Of a stretch of DNA of 64,000 bases, positions 1 to 11,984 are shown piece by piece. How positions within the stretch are numbered: the stretch's first letter is position 1; each line of letters starts with the position of its first letter. The stretch covers positions 61,854,501 to 61,918,500 of the forward strand of contig JAQMRL010000006.1 in NCBI GenBank assembly GCA_035578175.1, written 5' to 3'. Under the pieces are notes generated by a model, which was not told the origin of the DNA, searched no databases, and saw only the letters and a list, made by a program, of their open reading frames with translations. Both the position numbers and the translations under genes were made by a program. The stretch is from Catonia carolina. Lineage: Eukaryota; Arthropoda; Insecta; Hemiptera; Achilidae.

Positions 1-300
1 GCTTAACTAGGCTCTGTAGAGGAAAATGCTTAAAATAAAAGTTGTAGATCTTTCAATTTCCTATAATTTGATTGTACGCTTTTGACGTTTAATGTAAGCC
101 TATAGTTAGACCGAAATCTTAAAAAATGCATTTTTTACAGATTTTCATGAAAAAAATCACTAATTACTGCTAAACAAAGCGTTATACCAAGAAATATTTG
201 AAATAAAAGTTCTAAGGTTTTAAATTTTCTGAAACTTTAAATCATATACTTTTGCCCTAAAATGCATATTCAGGCCGCGATTTTAAAAAAACCCATTTTT
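1..300 (-). mobile_element. DINE/HINE-like repeat, internal fragment
   Basis: This stretch matches, in the same orientation, the interior of the near full-length copy at 53842-54830: the 'aggctctgtagag' block, the 'aaaagttgtagatcttt' block and the repeated 'aaaatgcatatt' blocks follow in the same order. It is cut by the window edge and has no terminal repeat. Coordinates are approximate and the family name is an inference from the better copies. Confidence 0.45.
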
Positions 301-479
301 TTAACTTATACAATCTATAAGTATCAATCTATAAGTATTATACAATCTATAAGTTTGTATAAGTTTCGTGTGTGTTTTAGCACATCCCCAAAGTATTTTT
401 GTTATCAAAATCAGTAATAAATGGGACTTTTTAAAGATTGTACCTATTTTTAAGATTAATTTATAATCAATTTTATACG

Positions 480-675
480 AAATAAAAAATGTGCAATTTA
501 ATTTCTAACAGTTTTTTTTCCACAGAGCCTAGTTTATTTAGTCCGTTTGTGATTTTCCGTATTTTGAAATCTTACTCGGTTATTTTTTATTTTACATTGT
601 TTTCATTTTTTCATTATTTACATTTACAAGAGAAAGTCTTGTGAGTGTTTCACCATATTTTTTTTAACGCATTTG
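480..675 (+). mobile_element. DINE/HINE-like repeat, 3' end fragment
   Basis: The sequence has the 3' end of the same family: 'ccacagagcctag', then 'acaagagaaagt' (a degraded GGCAAGAGAAAGT subterminal repeat) and the hairpin 'tgtgagtgtttcacc'. With the opposite-strand piece at 1-300 it suggests an inverted, rearranged pair of copies. Confidence 0.45.
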
Positions 676-1149
676 TAAATTGAACGTAAATTTTCCTCAA
701 TGCAATATTTTATTTCTCTACCCTCTAGATAAAACGCAAGAGACTAATATCAATTGAAGAACATGTTATGCAGAAAATAACAAAAGAATTAAACATAAAA
801 TACAAGAGAGTAAAAGATCCGTTTATAAGAAGCAATTTTCTATTTTGATTTCATTTGAACCCTATTTCCTGTCCGGTATAGTATAAAAGTTGGTCATTTA
901 TAAAGTTATAATACAGTAACACCGGTAGAGTATTTTCCTTGTTCTTTCTTTTTATGAGCAAAATGAGTATGAATTGTTCATCGCCCCTGGGGGAGATGTT
1001 AACTGCAATTTATGTTTAGTTTTTCTTTTTTCTTTTTAATAACATTTTTTGAACTATACATACCATGTCCCAGTGTGCACTTGTAAATGATTTATTTAGT
1101 TTTTATCGTTTGAAATAATAAATGATGTTTATTTATTGTTTTATCTTTC
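676..1149. other. AT-rich spacer, nothing recognised
   Basis: I see no coding frame, tandem repeat or familiar element here. It may belong to the intron or leader upstream of the connectin-like exon. Confidence 0.4.
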
Positions 1150-1290
1150 AATACTTAAAATAAAAAATTTAGTGTGAAACAGTCGCACGATTTTCTGTTG
1201 CCAATGTAAATAATAAAACACATAATCTAAGTTCAATTATGAGTATAAAATGTAAAATATAATTTTAATGTTGAATATTTTTAGTGTTTA
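1150..1290 (-). mobile_element. DINE/HINE-like repeat, 3' end fragment
   Basis: On the minus strand this shows the family 3' terminus: a 'gtgtgaaac...cgcac' hairpin arm beside a degraded subterminal repeat ('ttttctgttgcc'), then the 'aattatgagt' block also found at 53970-53985. It lies back to back with the copy starting at 1302. Confidence 0.45.
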
Positions 1291-1301
1291 GTTGTTAGGC
1301 C

Positions 1302-2077
1302 TTTTTACTTTCTCTTGCCTATGTAAATATATAAAGGAAATTATGTACTAAATTTAAGTTAGGTGCTACTAGAGGACCCGACACAAACATTTTCATCAAA
1401 ATCGGTCAATGGGAAGTAGTTGTTTATTAGTGATTTTTTCACTTCTTTGCGATTTTTCCAAATTTTTTCAAAAGATTTTTTTTCAAATTCGCCTCATTTA
1501 CTACATCTTTTATGCTATTTATGACAGGGTTGATGCCATGTCTGCTGAAATTCTTAAAAAGGCTGTGCTCTCATAGAAAAAAATGCATATTTTAAAGATC
1601 GCTGTCTTAATATGAATCTTAGGGCAAAAGTGTATAATATAATCATAGGTGTAGAAATTCAAAAACCTAAAACTTTTATTCTAAACTTTGTATAACGCTT
1701 AGTTTTGCCGTAATTAGTGGTTTTCTGTTTTTTTTTCATGAAAATCTGTAAAAAATTGAATTTTCTAAGATTTCGGCCATAGTATGACCCATTTTACGAC
1801 AAAAGTGTATATAATCATACTATAGGAAATAAAAAGGTCTACAACTTTTATTTTTTCAAGAATTTTTCTCTACAGAGCCTAGGTTAGCGTAAAAGAGTTA
1901 TTTTCCACGTTATTAAGCCAAACTAAGGGTGGTTTTGCATAATTCATTTATAATTAAAATTAGGTTTTATGTTTTTTTGTTTATTTCTAACGTTTTATTA
2001 GCTACTAATGTTAGGTTATATGGTTCATTATTTGTATTGGCAAGAGAAAGTTGTGTGAGTGTTTCACATCAGATTTT
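1302..2077 (+). mobile_element. DINE/HINE-like element, nearly complete
   Basis: The left subterminal repeat ACTTTCTCTTGCC is at 1307-1319 and its perfect inverted partner GGCAAGAGAAAGT at 2039-2051. A hairpin (gtgtga / tcacat) follows at about 2053-2069, and both flanks are T-rich. The interior shares the 'aaaatcggtcaa' and 'gacccgacac' blocks with the other copies but lacks the microsatellite present at 53842 and 61409. It ends only about 43 bp before the splice acceptor of the connectin-like exon, so it forms the distal part of that acceptor region. Confidence 0.6.
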
Positions 2078-2142
2078 AAAAATTTAAATAATTAATATTG
2101 GTTTTTTCTTTCTGTTTCAGATTCATAGGAAATTTCATTGAA

Positions 2143-3193
2143 ATGACGAGAATGAAAGAGTTGATAATACTTTTACTAATATATTCATTATTAGTCACAG
2201 TATTAGGAGCAAAAAGTCGATCAAAAGACAAAAAGAAATCGGCAGAAGTAATCCAAGATGAAGTTGAGGACGAGGTAAATATATGTGATTTGCAAGCACA
2301 CCGCCAGTTAAATATATATTGTATTTGCGATGATAATCAAAAGGCGTTGACAGCTACTTGTTGGATATTCCAAGATGGAGAAAAAGAAGATTCAGATATC
2401 TGGGATAAATTTTCATCGCAATCGAAAATAACGAAACTGGATTTCCATTATAGATCAGGCACATCACAGCATTTTGTACCAACAAGAGCATTAAGTCGTT
2501 TAAAAGAATTAAAAACGTTAGAAATTGTATATGGAAGTATTGAGGATATTGAAGCTTATGCATTTGCTAATTTGACATTACTTCAAGATTTAGCTTTGAC
2601 ACGGAATCAGATAATTACTTTAAAACCTTATGCGTTTTCTCATTTACCTGAATTAAAAGTAATAACTTTGGGAGAAAATCATATCACTGAATTACGACGT
2701 GATATTTTTGTAGATTTACCAAGTTTAAGAAAACTTTATATTGATAGAAACAATTTGACTAATATCCAAGAAAGATCTTTCGCTCAACTTGTAAAACTTG
2801 AAGAATTGGAACTTCACGGAAATTTATTATCTATTGTAACACCATATACGTTTTACGGTCTTGGTAGATTGAAACGTTTGGATTTACATCAAAATCGATT
2901 GTCTGTAATCGGGGATGCAACTTTTGCGGAAATGCCAAGATTGGAGGAATTGATATTAGAGAGTAATAAAATTCAATTTCTGAGCGATAAAGCATTTAAT
3001 GGACTTCATAACCTCTACCGGCTTGTTTTGGGTGAAAATCGTCTTCATAATCTGCATGCAGAGTTACTTCAACCATTGCATTCGCTACGATTCTTAGACT
3101 TGAGGGATAATTCTTTAGAAACCATATCTCAAGAAACTGTTGAACCTATGATTCCAAACTTGAAAAATACTTCATCTTACATCTATCTTGACG
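2143..3193 (+). CDS. Con: Connectin-like LRR cell-adhesion protein, exon with signal peptide and LRRs
   Basis: The exon opens after a polypyrimidine tract and AG at 2119-2120. The first in-frame Met after it is 2143 (a second at 2152 is possible). It is followed by a hydrophobic signal peptide ending near VLGA. A cysteine-containing N-terminal cap (C..C.C and C near residues 47-77) precedes about ten typical 24-residue LRRs (LxxLxLxxNxL). Cap and LRR style resemble insect Connectin, a GPI-anchored homophilic adhesion protein of muscles and motor axons; that assignment comes from family knowledge, not a search. The exon ends at ACG|GTAAGC. Reading on into the intron adds only 13 residues before a stop. 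Splicing to 30603 restores a phase-1 glycine codon and leads straight into an LRRCT cap. Other LRR adhesion proteins such as tartan/capricious or chaoptin relatives are less likely because the C-terminus looks GPI-type. Confidence 0.8.
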
Positions 3194-4098
3194 GTAAGCA
3201 AAGACAATTCATTATAAATTTATTTTTAGTGTAGACATGATTTTTTTTAGTTTGGTATGAAAAACTTTACTATACTCTGTCCAAGAGTCGAAAGATACCA
3301 TTGCTTATATGGCCAGAGCGCTGTTACGTACAGTGTTGAAAACATTGACTCCTGGAATGAAAATAAATTTTTTTATCTTATTGTATATCTTATAGGCTAT
3401 TGTATACTTATATTGAAACAAATTACGTTTGCGATTAAAAATATTTACGTTATTATCTGCAATATGTATAATTATGTGACAGAATTATTACATTTGTAAT
3501 TAAAAAGACTATAACTAATTATATGGTAATGTACAGCATTTAGTTTTTAAAACCATAAAATGTTATGATAAGATAAAATTAAATTAAACACAATTTTTTT
3601 TATTCTTTCAAAATCTATATTTACCCATTTCAACGCCCCATAGACCTATAAATTCTATAAATGTAACTATTTACATTTAGGTATTTTAAAGTATTTCATT
3701 TCTTTATCATTTTAAATACTGCGGCTTTTAATCATGTATCATGGCCAAACATTATTCATTAAATAATAGTCACTTACCATTTTAACTTTAGTTTAAATTA
3801 CAATTACAACTAAAAATTATACGTTATTAATTAAATACTACGTATGTTTGTAGGAGAGATATTAGCGTAATGCTCTATACAACCAATGTTAAATTTGAAT
3901 CGCCTATCTTTCCCACAGTCTCAAGTGACTCTTGGATGCAGTATAGTAGACCTCGTGCATTTTGCTAAGAGTCGCGGACAGACATGCGCACTAGCAGCCG
4001 ACGTTCCGTTCCTCGTCTTTCTCATCACGTACTGTCACGTGAAATTATATTTTTACTAATTTAATTAAATTTTACTATCAAAAGTGCCTTTTTAATCT

Positions 4099-4988
4099 TG
4101 TAGCAGCCAGTTTTGAGGTTAAATTGTTTTAAAACATGTCATTTATTCTAGTTCAAAAATAATTTTAAAAAATTTCAAAAATAAAAATGCGATAGTAATT
4201 TTTATAAATATAAATTTTAAAAATATTTATAACAATTAAAATTTTAAAGAGGAAGAATAAAAAAATATGTTGTCGGTAGCTGGTTACCGGTCAATGCAAA
4301 AAAAAAATATTATAGCGTGATTTATTTATCTTATTAATTACTACCAACCCACTGGGTTGGTCTAGACTCTAGAGGTAAAGTCGTCGCCTAAATCAGCTGT
4401 TTTACAGCTGATTTTCAGAGACAAAGGTTCCTGGTTCAAATTCTAGAAAGGTAGTTACTTTTATACGGATTTGAATACTAGACAGTGGTTACCGGTGTAC
4501 TTTGATGGTTCGGGTTCAATTACCCATACTCTCTCAGGAATGGTCGACCTGAGTCTGTACAAGACTACACCTCATTTACACGTCATACACATCGTCTTCA
4601 TCTCATTGGGTCATGGGGTTGCTTATTGTTCTGAATTGAACAGTTTGCAACGTACACACATTAGGGATTAATAAAAAAAATTAATTACTACCAACAAATA
4701 AAAACCTCAACTGCACTGACCGGTAACCAGCTACCGACAACATATTTTTTTATTCTTGCCCTTTAAACTTTTAATTGTTACAAATATTATTAAAATTTAT
4801 TTAACATAAATGTTAGATTTAAATTTGGAATAACAATGTGTAATAAAATTTATTAAAATTAAAAATTTAAATTTATAAAAATTACGACGTATAACATTTT
4901 TATTTTTGAAATTTTTTAAAATTATTTTTATACTAGAATAAATGACATGTTTTTAAACAATGTAACCTCGAAACTGGCTGGTACAATC
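4099..4988. mobile_element. Foldback MITE with about 200-270 bp inverted arms
   Basis: The arms at about 4099-4293 and 4717-4988 are inverted copies. 'acatgtcatttattctag' on the left matches 'ctagaataaatgacatgt' on the right, and 'ggtagctggttaccggtca' on the left matches 'tgaccggtaaccagctacc' on the right. No coding frame lies between them. A tRNA-type SINE has inserted in the centre (4349-4680), so the element was originally about 540 bp. Superfamily not determined. Confidence 0.7.
4349..4680 (+). mobile_element. tRNA-derived SINE (family T), full length
   Basis: An exact 15-bp target duplication TTAATTACTACCAAC flanks the copy (4334-4348 and 4681-4695). The head carries a pol III A-box-like TGGTCTAGA...GG around 4358-4376 and a B-box-like GGTTCAAATTC at about 4433. 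The tail is A-rich (taataaaaaaaa). The 66-codon ORF over it is fortuitous. Related copies lie at 14863, 18659 and 57412. Confidence 0.8.
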
Positions 4989-6840
4989 CTCATTTAAAAA
5001 TCAGTAACATTTTTAAAACGAATCGATGATTTTTTATTACTAGTTTATTAGGCATTGACTAAAATGGTCATTAGCTCTTGTCAAATTTTTTTGAAAAATA
5101 AAAACCCATCAAAGAAAATTTACTGCCACCGATAAAACTAGTGTTATCAATTTTATTTAAATTATTATATCCTGTTACAGTTCAGTTAAAAATGAAAATT
5201 TAACTACTACCCAATTGCCAAGAGTGTATAAGTACATTTATATTCTTGACAGTTAAAACAAAAATATTGAATTGTTACAGGAATTCTTTTCGTAATTTAT
5301 AAGCAGAGGTCGATATTTATTTATATGTACAATATTTTGATAAATATCTCTACATCTTGAAAAAATTTGAAAACAAATAACATTTTATAAATTATTCTTT
5401 AAGATAAATTTTTATTAAAAGTTTTAAAATTAATATATGAAATAATTCTAATATTAGGTCGAGGTAATGAATCATTAGAGTACTAACTTAATTATACTTG
5501 AATATATTCAAATGAATGGAGAAAAGTTGAAGAGATTGACTGAATATTTTTTCAGCGAGAAGTTGTTCATAACAGAAATTTAATATAGGCTTCATCCCAG
5601 ATGAGAATTTTATATTAGTGCGATAGATAGATCAATATAGATGAATATGGATTATTACGAAAGGAGTGAAAATTATACTCTAGAGATAAAAAAAGGAAAA
5701 AGAAAACGGAAAAGTGAGAAAGATTGATCGAAAAATGCGTATAAAATGAGCAAGGTTTTTCTTTTTGGTAGTCCCTCTTAAAGAAGTTTCTAATGAACTG
5801 TCAAGGTTTTTGACTTTTATTTTCTATTACGCGTTTCTTATAACCTGACTCTAAGATCTATTTCAAGTAGGCAGGAAATATGAATAAAATGTTGATTATT
5901 TTTATAATCCAACGTCTTAGATTTTTCATCAGTTATTCTTTTGTTTATTTTAAGTCCTATCAACAGTTTGATGACTTTTTTACCCATTTAGTTAAGAAAT
6001 CTTAGCGGGAGATACTTTGGAACATTAATTATTACTATACTACCAGAAAATTAAATGAAAAAATATAGTTGCATTAATATATCTGATCTAAAGAAACTTC
6101 ATAGGGAGGATGTGGTTTTTCTCAGTTCTATTCTAGAAGATACTTTTGGGACCTGAGTATAATAAATAATGAACGGGCTCCTGTACACTTAGCCCATAAC
6201 TGTTATTTATTACGATAAGATAATGAATTACAATTAATTATTATGCTTAATCTAGCAAATTACAAGTAAATCATTCAAATTAAATTACTTACAAAACTTA
6301 CAAGCTTAAACTAACCCATAACAATTATTTTATATTTAATAATAACCAGGTCTTTTCCTCAAACGTAGACTACAATGTATTCAGACTGGTTTAACAATCT
6401 GATGCCACTCATTCAAGACCTTATAGCAACTTGATCTGACTGAACTAAATGACCGAAAATGGAGTAAACTCGTTTCATATTCTTTCTATAAAGGAATGGA
6501 AAAACTATAACGCTTTCATCATAACCAGTTACACGTGAGTAGAACAAAGTTATGTATGGGTGCTCCGTTGATGCGCAGTCATTCATTTTTCTTGCTTTTG
6601 AGAATGTGTGGTGATTGTTTTGGCAGGAGAGGGAGGGTTTAAGACCGTTATGCGGCAAAGGGTGGGGTTTGACAACACTCTTCTTAAGAAAAACAGTCCC
6701 TTCGTGGCCTGTCCAGTGATAAGATCTCAGCATTGCAATTCTACTAAATAGTATTTTTCAATTCTTTTCACTTCTCTACACAGTATTTTTCAGTACTACC
6801 TTGACCAGTTTTACTGTATCGTGCATATTTTAAAATACTA
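4989..6840. other. Intronic spacer, nothing recognised
   Basis: This is AT-rich sequence with no motif I know. A 106-codon minus-strand ORF (6413-6733) shows no recognisable domain and I do not call it a gene. Confidence 0.4.
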
Positions 6841-6853
6841 ATAGCGCTTTGTA

Positions 6854-7190
6854 ATGTCTCAACCGAAATTAACACAGATAGGAAAAGAATTGATGCTGAG
6901 AAGCCCAAGTAAATGTATTATTATGAATGTATTTAAAAAACTTTCAAATGAAAATTCAAGGATTTTCCAAGGAAACTCAGGAGCGCGCTGCCAAATTTTG
7001 TGGTATTTAGTTCACACTTTAAGAAGAATATTAACCTACGAAAAAAAATTTGAGATAATGGAACGTTTAGTAGGCCAAGAAAAAGTCGACCAAGAATAAA
7101 CAGTAAAGTTAACATCGATAATTTCCAAAAATCTGCATTAAGAAGTATGATTCACAAAATTTACACAAAACCCAGCAAAGGTTGCCCACT
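6854..7190 (+). pseudogene. Tc1/IS630-like transposase N-terminal remnant
   Basis: The first frame opens MSQPKLTQIGKE... and runs 81 codons. After a frame change near 7075 another frame reads RPRKSRPRINSKVN..., then SALRSMIHKIYTKPSKGCPL and a stop. A short start followed by a basic (R/K)PRK linker and an I-KIY-type helix matches the N-terminal DNA-binding part of arthropod DDE_3-type transposases. The catalytic domain is absent. Recognition is from memory of the family; an unrelated decayed ORF remains possible. Confidence 0.4.
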
Positions 7191-7579
7191 TTAAGGCATA
7201 TTTTAAGCGTTGTTAAGAACAACATCCACAACTATTGTTTGATTTCAGCCATGAAACGCTGTATAAATTTTACTGAATATGAGTTTCAGAGAGCGAAACA
7301 TAGAAATCTATAGGAAAATTTTAGTGAGAAATACGACATATACCTATTGTATATAGTATAAATAAATATACATTTAAAAAAAAAACAAATAAAAAAATAA
7401 AAAACTCCAATAACAATAAAAAATACAGATTTAATGAAAGAGTAGATAACACTGGCTAATAGCAGTGCGTCCGTATGTCCCCCCCCCCACCATTCACAGA
7501 AGCACAGCAAACCACCCGGCATTTGAATTCTTCTAGCCTGCGCGAAAGCTAAGCGTACATAACTTTCATATATACTCTA

Positions 7580-10500
7580 CTAACTTAATTTCATCAATCT
7601 TTACAAATATTATTTAAAGAAATAATTAATTTCTCAAAATACGTATTTAAATAATATTTTGACAGTAGATTTATAACCTGCCCATAACAGACAGGTGGAG
7701 TGTCAAATTATTTACACTCAATCTGTTCATTGCAGGGCTAAAATAAATAGTTCTGTTTCTTATCACATGGTCAGCCAATTAAATGACTGAATCATTTAAG
7801 AACAGAAGAGGTAGAGGTGTAAAAGACACTAATCAGAGTTATCTTATCTGAAAGTAATGAATTTCATTATACAGCCAGATCCTGTGGTGAATGAAGTGAA
7901 GGTGTCATTTGCAGAGTGGAAAATATGTGCTTTTCAGAAGGCTCGGCATGCTGATAAGCGTACTTTTCCACTCAGTGAGGAAGGCAATGGTAAACCACCT
8001 TACTCCTCGTTTTACTTAGTAAAACCTCTAGAGGTTCAAACCAGCCTTTTGGCTGATGACCTTAAAAACAACAACAGATTTATAACATAAGATATTTTTT
8101 TAAAGTAAGTTGATGTTTTGATCGCTCAATCAATCGGTTAGGCATCTTTTCGATAGGGCGTGGCTTCTACGAGTAGTTTGCCTCCCGTTTTCCTACTTGA
8201 GATCTCAATATTAATTTCATATGATTCGTCATAAAAATGATATTTTATGGTAAAAGAAACTGTTAAGATACGCGTTAAAATTACATTTTGTTAATATTTT
8301 TTTTATAATTTTCTATTCGATATTTTATTAAAAACCTTAAAGGGTTCCATGAATCAAACATTTGGGGTAGGGGGTGTTGACAGTCCATGAAACAAGATGG
8401 CTTCTCGGTCACTTGTCCAGGATTTTACAACTTATTTCTTCAGTCTTTAAAAATTAATGCTTAAAATGTATCTTTTAATACGCATTTTAATGATATTTTT
8501 GATATAGATTTACAAAATTACGTATTAGGTTTACAATTTAAAAAGAAATGTTTGTTAGCTTCGTCCTTCAATGCTGTCCCGTGTTGGTAGGAGTAATTCC
8601 TTAATATATTTAATTATTTAAATTTAAAAGTAATGAATTTAAAAGTATTCCCTTAAAATATTTGTAAAATTTGTTATTTGTTTCCTAGTAAACAACTTGA
8701 GTGTTTTGATGCCTCTTGTTAGCAGGCCGTAAAAACAAGATGGCCTCTCGGTAACATTTTTGGGAACATGTTACTGACTTAATTTCATCAATCTTTACAA
8801 ATATTATTTAAATAAATAATTTCTCAAAATACGTACTTAAATAATATTTTCACAGTAGATTTATAACATAAGATATTTTTTTTTAAAGTAAGTTGATGTT
8901 TTGATGGCTCTATCAATCGGTTAGGCATCTTGTCGAAAGGGCGTGGCTTCTAGTTTGCCTCCCGTTTTCCTACTTTAGATCTCAATATTAATTTCATATG
9001 ATTCATCATAAAAATGATATTTTATGATAAAAAAAACTATTAAGATACGCGTTAAAATTACATTTTGTTAATAGTTTTTATAATTTTCTATTCGATATTT
9101 TATTAAAAACCTTAAAGGGTTCCATGAATCAAACATTTGGCGTAGAGGCGTGTTGACAGTCTATTAAACAAGATGGCCTCCCGATCACTTGTCCAGGATT
9201 TTACAACTTATTTCTTCAGTCTTTAAAAATTAATGCTTCAAATGTGTCTTTTAATACGCATTTTAATGATATTTTTGATATAGATTTACAAAATTACGTA
9301 TTAGGTTTACAATTTAAAAAGAAACGTTTTTAGACGTTTTAGTCTCGTCCTTTAATGCTGTCCCGTGTTGGTAGGAGTATTTCCTTAATATATTTAATTA
9401 TTTAAATTTAAAAGTAATGAATTTAAAAGTATTCCCTTAAAATATTTGTAAAATTTGTTATTTATTTCCGAGTAAATAACTTGAGTGTTTTGATGCCTCT
9501 TGTTAGCAGGCCGTAAAAACAAGATGGCTTCTCGGTAACATTTTTGGGAACATGTTACTAACTTAATTTCACCAATCTTTACAAACTTTTTTTACAAGAA
9601 TAATGTCTCAAAATACGTTTTTAATAACATTTTCGGAGAAGATTTATAACGTCAGATATTTTTTTAAAGTAAGTTTATGTTTTGATGGCCCAACCAATCG
9701 GTTATGCATCGGTTTGTTAGGGCGTGGTTTCGTGTGTACCTCCCGTTTACCTATTTGAGATCTCAATATTAATTTCATATGATTCTTTTTAAAAATGATG
9801 TTTTATGGTAAAAAAATTTGTCTACCCGGTAAAATTACATTTTCTTAACTGATATATATAATTTGCTAATCGATATTTTATTAAAAACCTTAACGGTTTC
9901 GATAAATCAAACATTTGGCGTAGGGGATTGTTGACAGTCCATGAAACAAGATGGTTTCACGGTCTCTTGTCTGGGATTTTATAACTTATATCTTTAGTCT
10001 TTAAATACTAATATAATTAATTAATACGTAAAATGTGTCTTTTAATACGCCTTTTAATTATATTTTTTATATAGACTTACAAAACTACGTATTCAGTTTA
10101 CTATTTAAAAATTAATGTTTATTAGTCTCGGTCATTCAATGTTGTCTTGTGTTGGTAGGAGGTGGCAACAATATTACCTTCCAGTTTGCCGTGTAAGTTC
10201 GTTTTATCTGTAGTAGAAATGATTTTTTATATAAAGAAGTTGTTATGAAAAACGTGAATCAATACAATTTTCTTAATTGATTTGTTAAATTTGTTATTTA
10301 TTTCCGCGTAAACTACTTTAAGTGTTATGATGCCTTGTGGTGCAGGCCGTTAAAGCAAGATGGCATCTCGGTACCATTTTTGGGAACATGTTACTAACTT
10401 AATTTCATCAATCTTTACAAACGTTATTTAAAGAAATAATTTTTCAAAATACGTTGTTAAATAATATTTCGAAGTAGATAAATATCAGTAGAAATTTTTT

Positions 10501-11165
10501 TCAAGTAAGTTGATGTTTCGATGGCCCAATCAATCGGTCATGCATCGTGCCGGTAGGGCATGGCTTTTAGTTTACCTCCCGTTTTCCTATTTAAAATCTC
10601 AATATTAATTTCATATGATTCTTTTTAAAAATGATGTTTTATTGTAAAAAAATCTGTCAAGATACGCGTTAAAACTACATTTTCTTAATATTTTTTTTCT
10701 TGGTTTAACGTCCGATTGTTCTGCAATTACTTTTAATGCAGACGGTGAAGGATGAAATGATTTTTTGTAAAGTATGAAAATATATCGTGCGTGAACGGGA
10801 TTCAAAGCTAAGACCACATGATCATTTTCTTAATAGATATATATAATAATGTTTGATTAATCGAAACCGTTCAGGTTTTTAATAAAATATTGATTACGAC
10901 ATTAAATATTTTCTTAGTAGATATATAAAATGTCCTAATCTATATTTTATCAACTACTTTAACGGTTTCGATGAATCAAACATTTGGCGTAGGGGCGTGT
11001 TGATAGGCCATGAAACAAGATGGCCTCCCCGGTCACTTGTCCGGGATTTTACAACTTATTTCTTTAGTTTTTAAAAATTATCATAATTAATGTGTAATAT
11101 GTTTCTTAATACGCGTTTTAATTATTTTTTTAATATAGACTTACAAAATTACGTATTAGGTTTTT
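7580..11165 (+). repeat. Tandem array of four units of about 785 bp
   Basis: The landmark 'acttaatttca(t/c)caatc' recurs at 7583, 8777, 9561 and 10397. Spacings are 784 and 836 bp, and about 785 bp for the first unit after subtracting the SINE and its duplication. The fourth unit stops about 250 bp early and carries extra sequence at about 10696-10905, including an inverted piece of the unit itself. Units contain internal sub-repeats. The motif CAAGATGG(C/T) appears at 8393, 8736, 9169, 9520, 9947, 10356 and 11016, about two per unit. Unit identity falls from the second unit to the fourth. No coding frame is shared between units. Confidence 0.85.
7678..8075 (+). mobile_element. 390-bp SINE (family S) inside the tandem array
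   Basis: It is flanked by exact 11-bp duplications AGATTTATAAC at 7667-7677 and 8076-8086. It begins CTGCCCATAACAG and ends in a simple (AAC)n-like tail. The matching place in unit 2 (about 8856) has a single uninterrupted AGATTTATAAC, so it is an empty site. Inside is a 77-codon frame (7857-8090) conserved in other copies. The family has no clear A/B boxes that I can point to, so SINE is inferred from length, tail and duplications. Confidence 0.85.
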
Positions 11166-11199
11166 ACGATATTGTAATCGTTTGGTAGTTTAAGATTTA

Positions 11200-11450
11200 A
11201 AAACCGCTTTCATGAGACGACGCGTTTCACGGTTCTTAGCAATTTTTTTTTAAACAAAATTTATATTATCGTAAGAGATCAAGGCCACTTAGCTTTCGTA
11301 AGAAAGAAAAAGCCTTACGTATGCCCAATGGCGAAAGTCGTTCGTGTTTTTTGTATCTCCTTTTAAGGAGGAATCGAATGACACTATTTCTGTTTCCGAA
11401 TTCCTACTTTGATGTATTAACTTCCGGTCAAAACCGGAACTTCAAATCCA
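11200..11450 (+). repeat. Dispersed repeat, copy 1
   Basis: It shares an ordered set of blocks with the minus strand of 21090-21345: 'gacgacgcg', 'ccacttagctttcg', 'gaatcgaatgac' / 'aaatcgaatgac' and 'ccggaacttcaaa'. It begins just after the tandem array. No coding potential seen; class unknown. Confidence 0.55.
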
Positions 11451-11984
11451 CTTACTTTTTTGTATAGATTACGAATCCAAAGACTCTTTGTTGCTACTCT
11501 TGTGGTTTCTGACATCTGGATCTGACGGACGGATATCAGGAATGATAAATTGCAAACCATTGCCACCAATAAAATTTGTACGTTAGTCTAAACTCAAAAA
11601 AATTGTACGTTTAATTTTTTTGCGCAATATGTTATTATTAACTTTTAATTTATAATGCAAAAAGAATTTTTATCATACTGAGTTTCGTTACGTCATCTAA
11701 ATATGATTATATTATTACATTCTGTTGTGTTACCCGTGGGGTACAAAGCACTGAACGTACCACCACATTTATTAATTTAAATTATAGTTTTCCACTGACT
11801 GGCAACAGTGCCAGTCAGTAGGCTACATGTAAATTTGTTTATTTTACGTGCTCGAGATGTTTTTTATTATCTTTTTAATTCTATTTATTTATTTTTACTT
11901 GCTATAAAAACATATTTTATTGTGTATAAAAATTAATTAATTTAAAATTACTATAAAAATATATTTATAATACCCTATACAAAT

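Noticed and set aside
3257..3499. 80-codon ORF after the first connectin exon
   Set aside because: It lies in the intron, has no domain, and splicing from 3193 to 30603 explains the gene.
6413..6733. 106-codon minus-strand ORF
   Set aside because: No recognisable domain, no splice signals and no repeat support.
7580..11165. CRISPR-like or protein-coding reading of the tandem array
   Set aside because: Units are about 785 bp, have no conserved frame, and the DNA is clearly eukaryotic.
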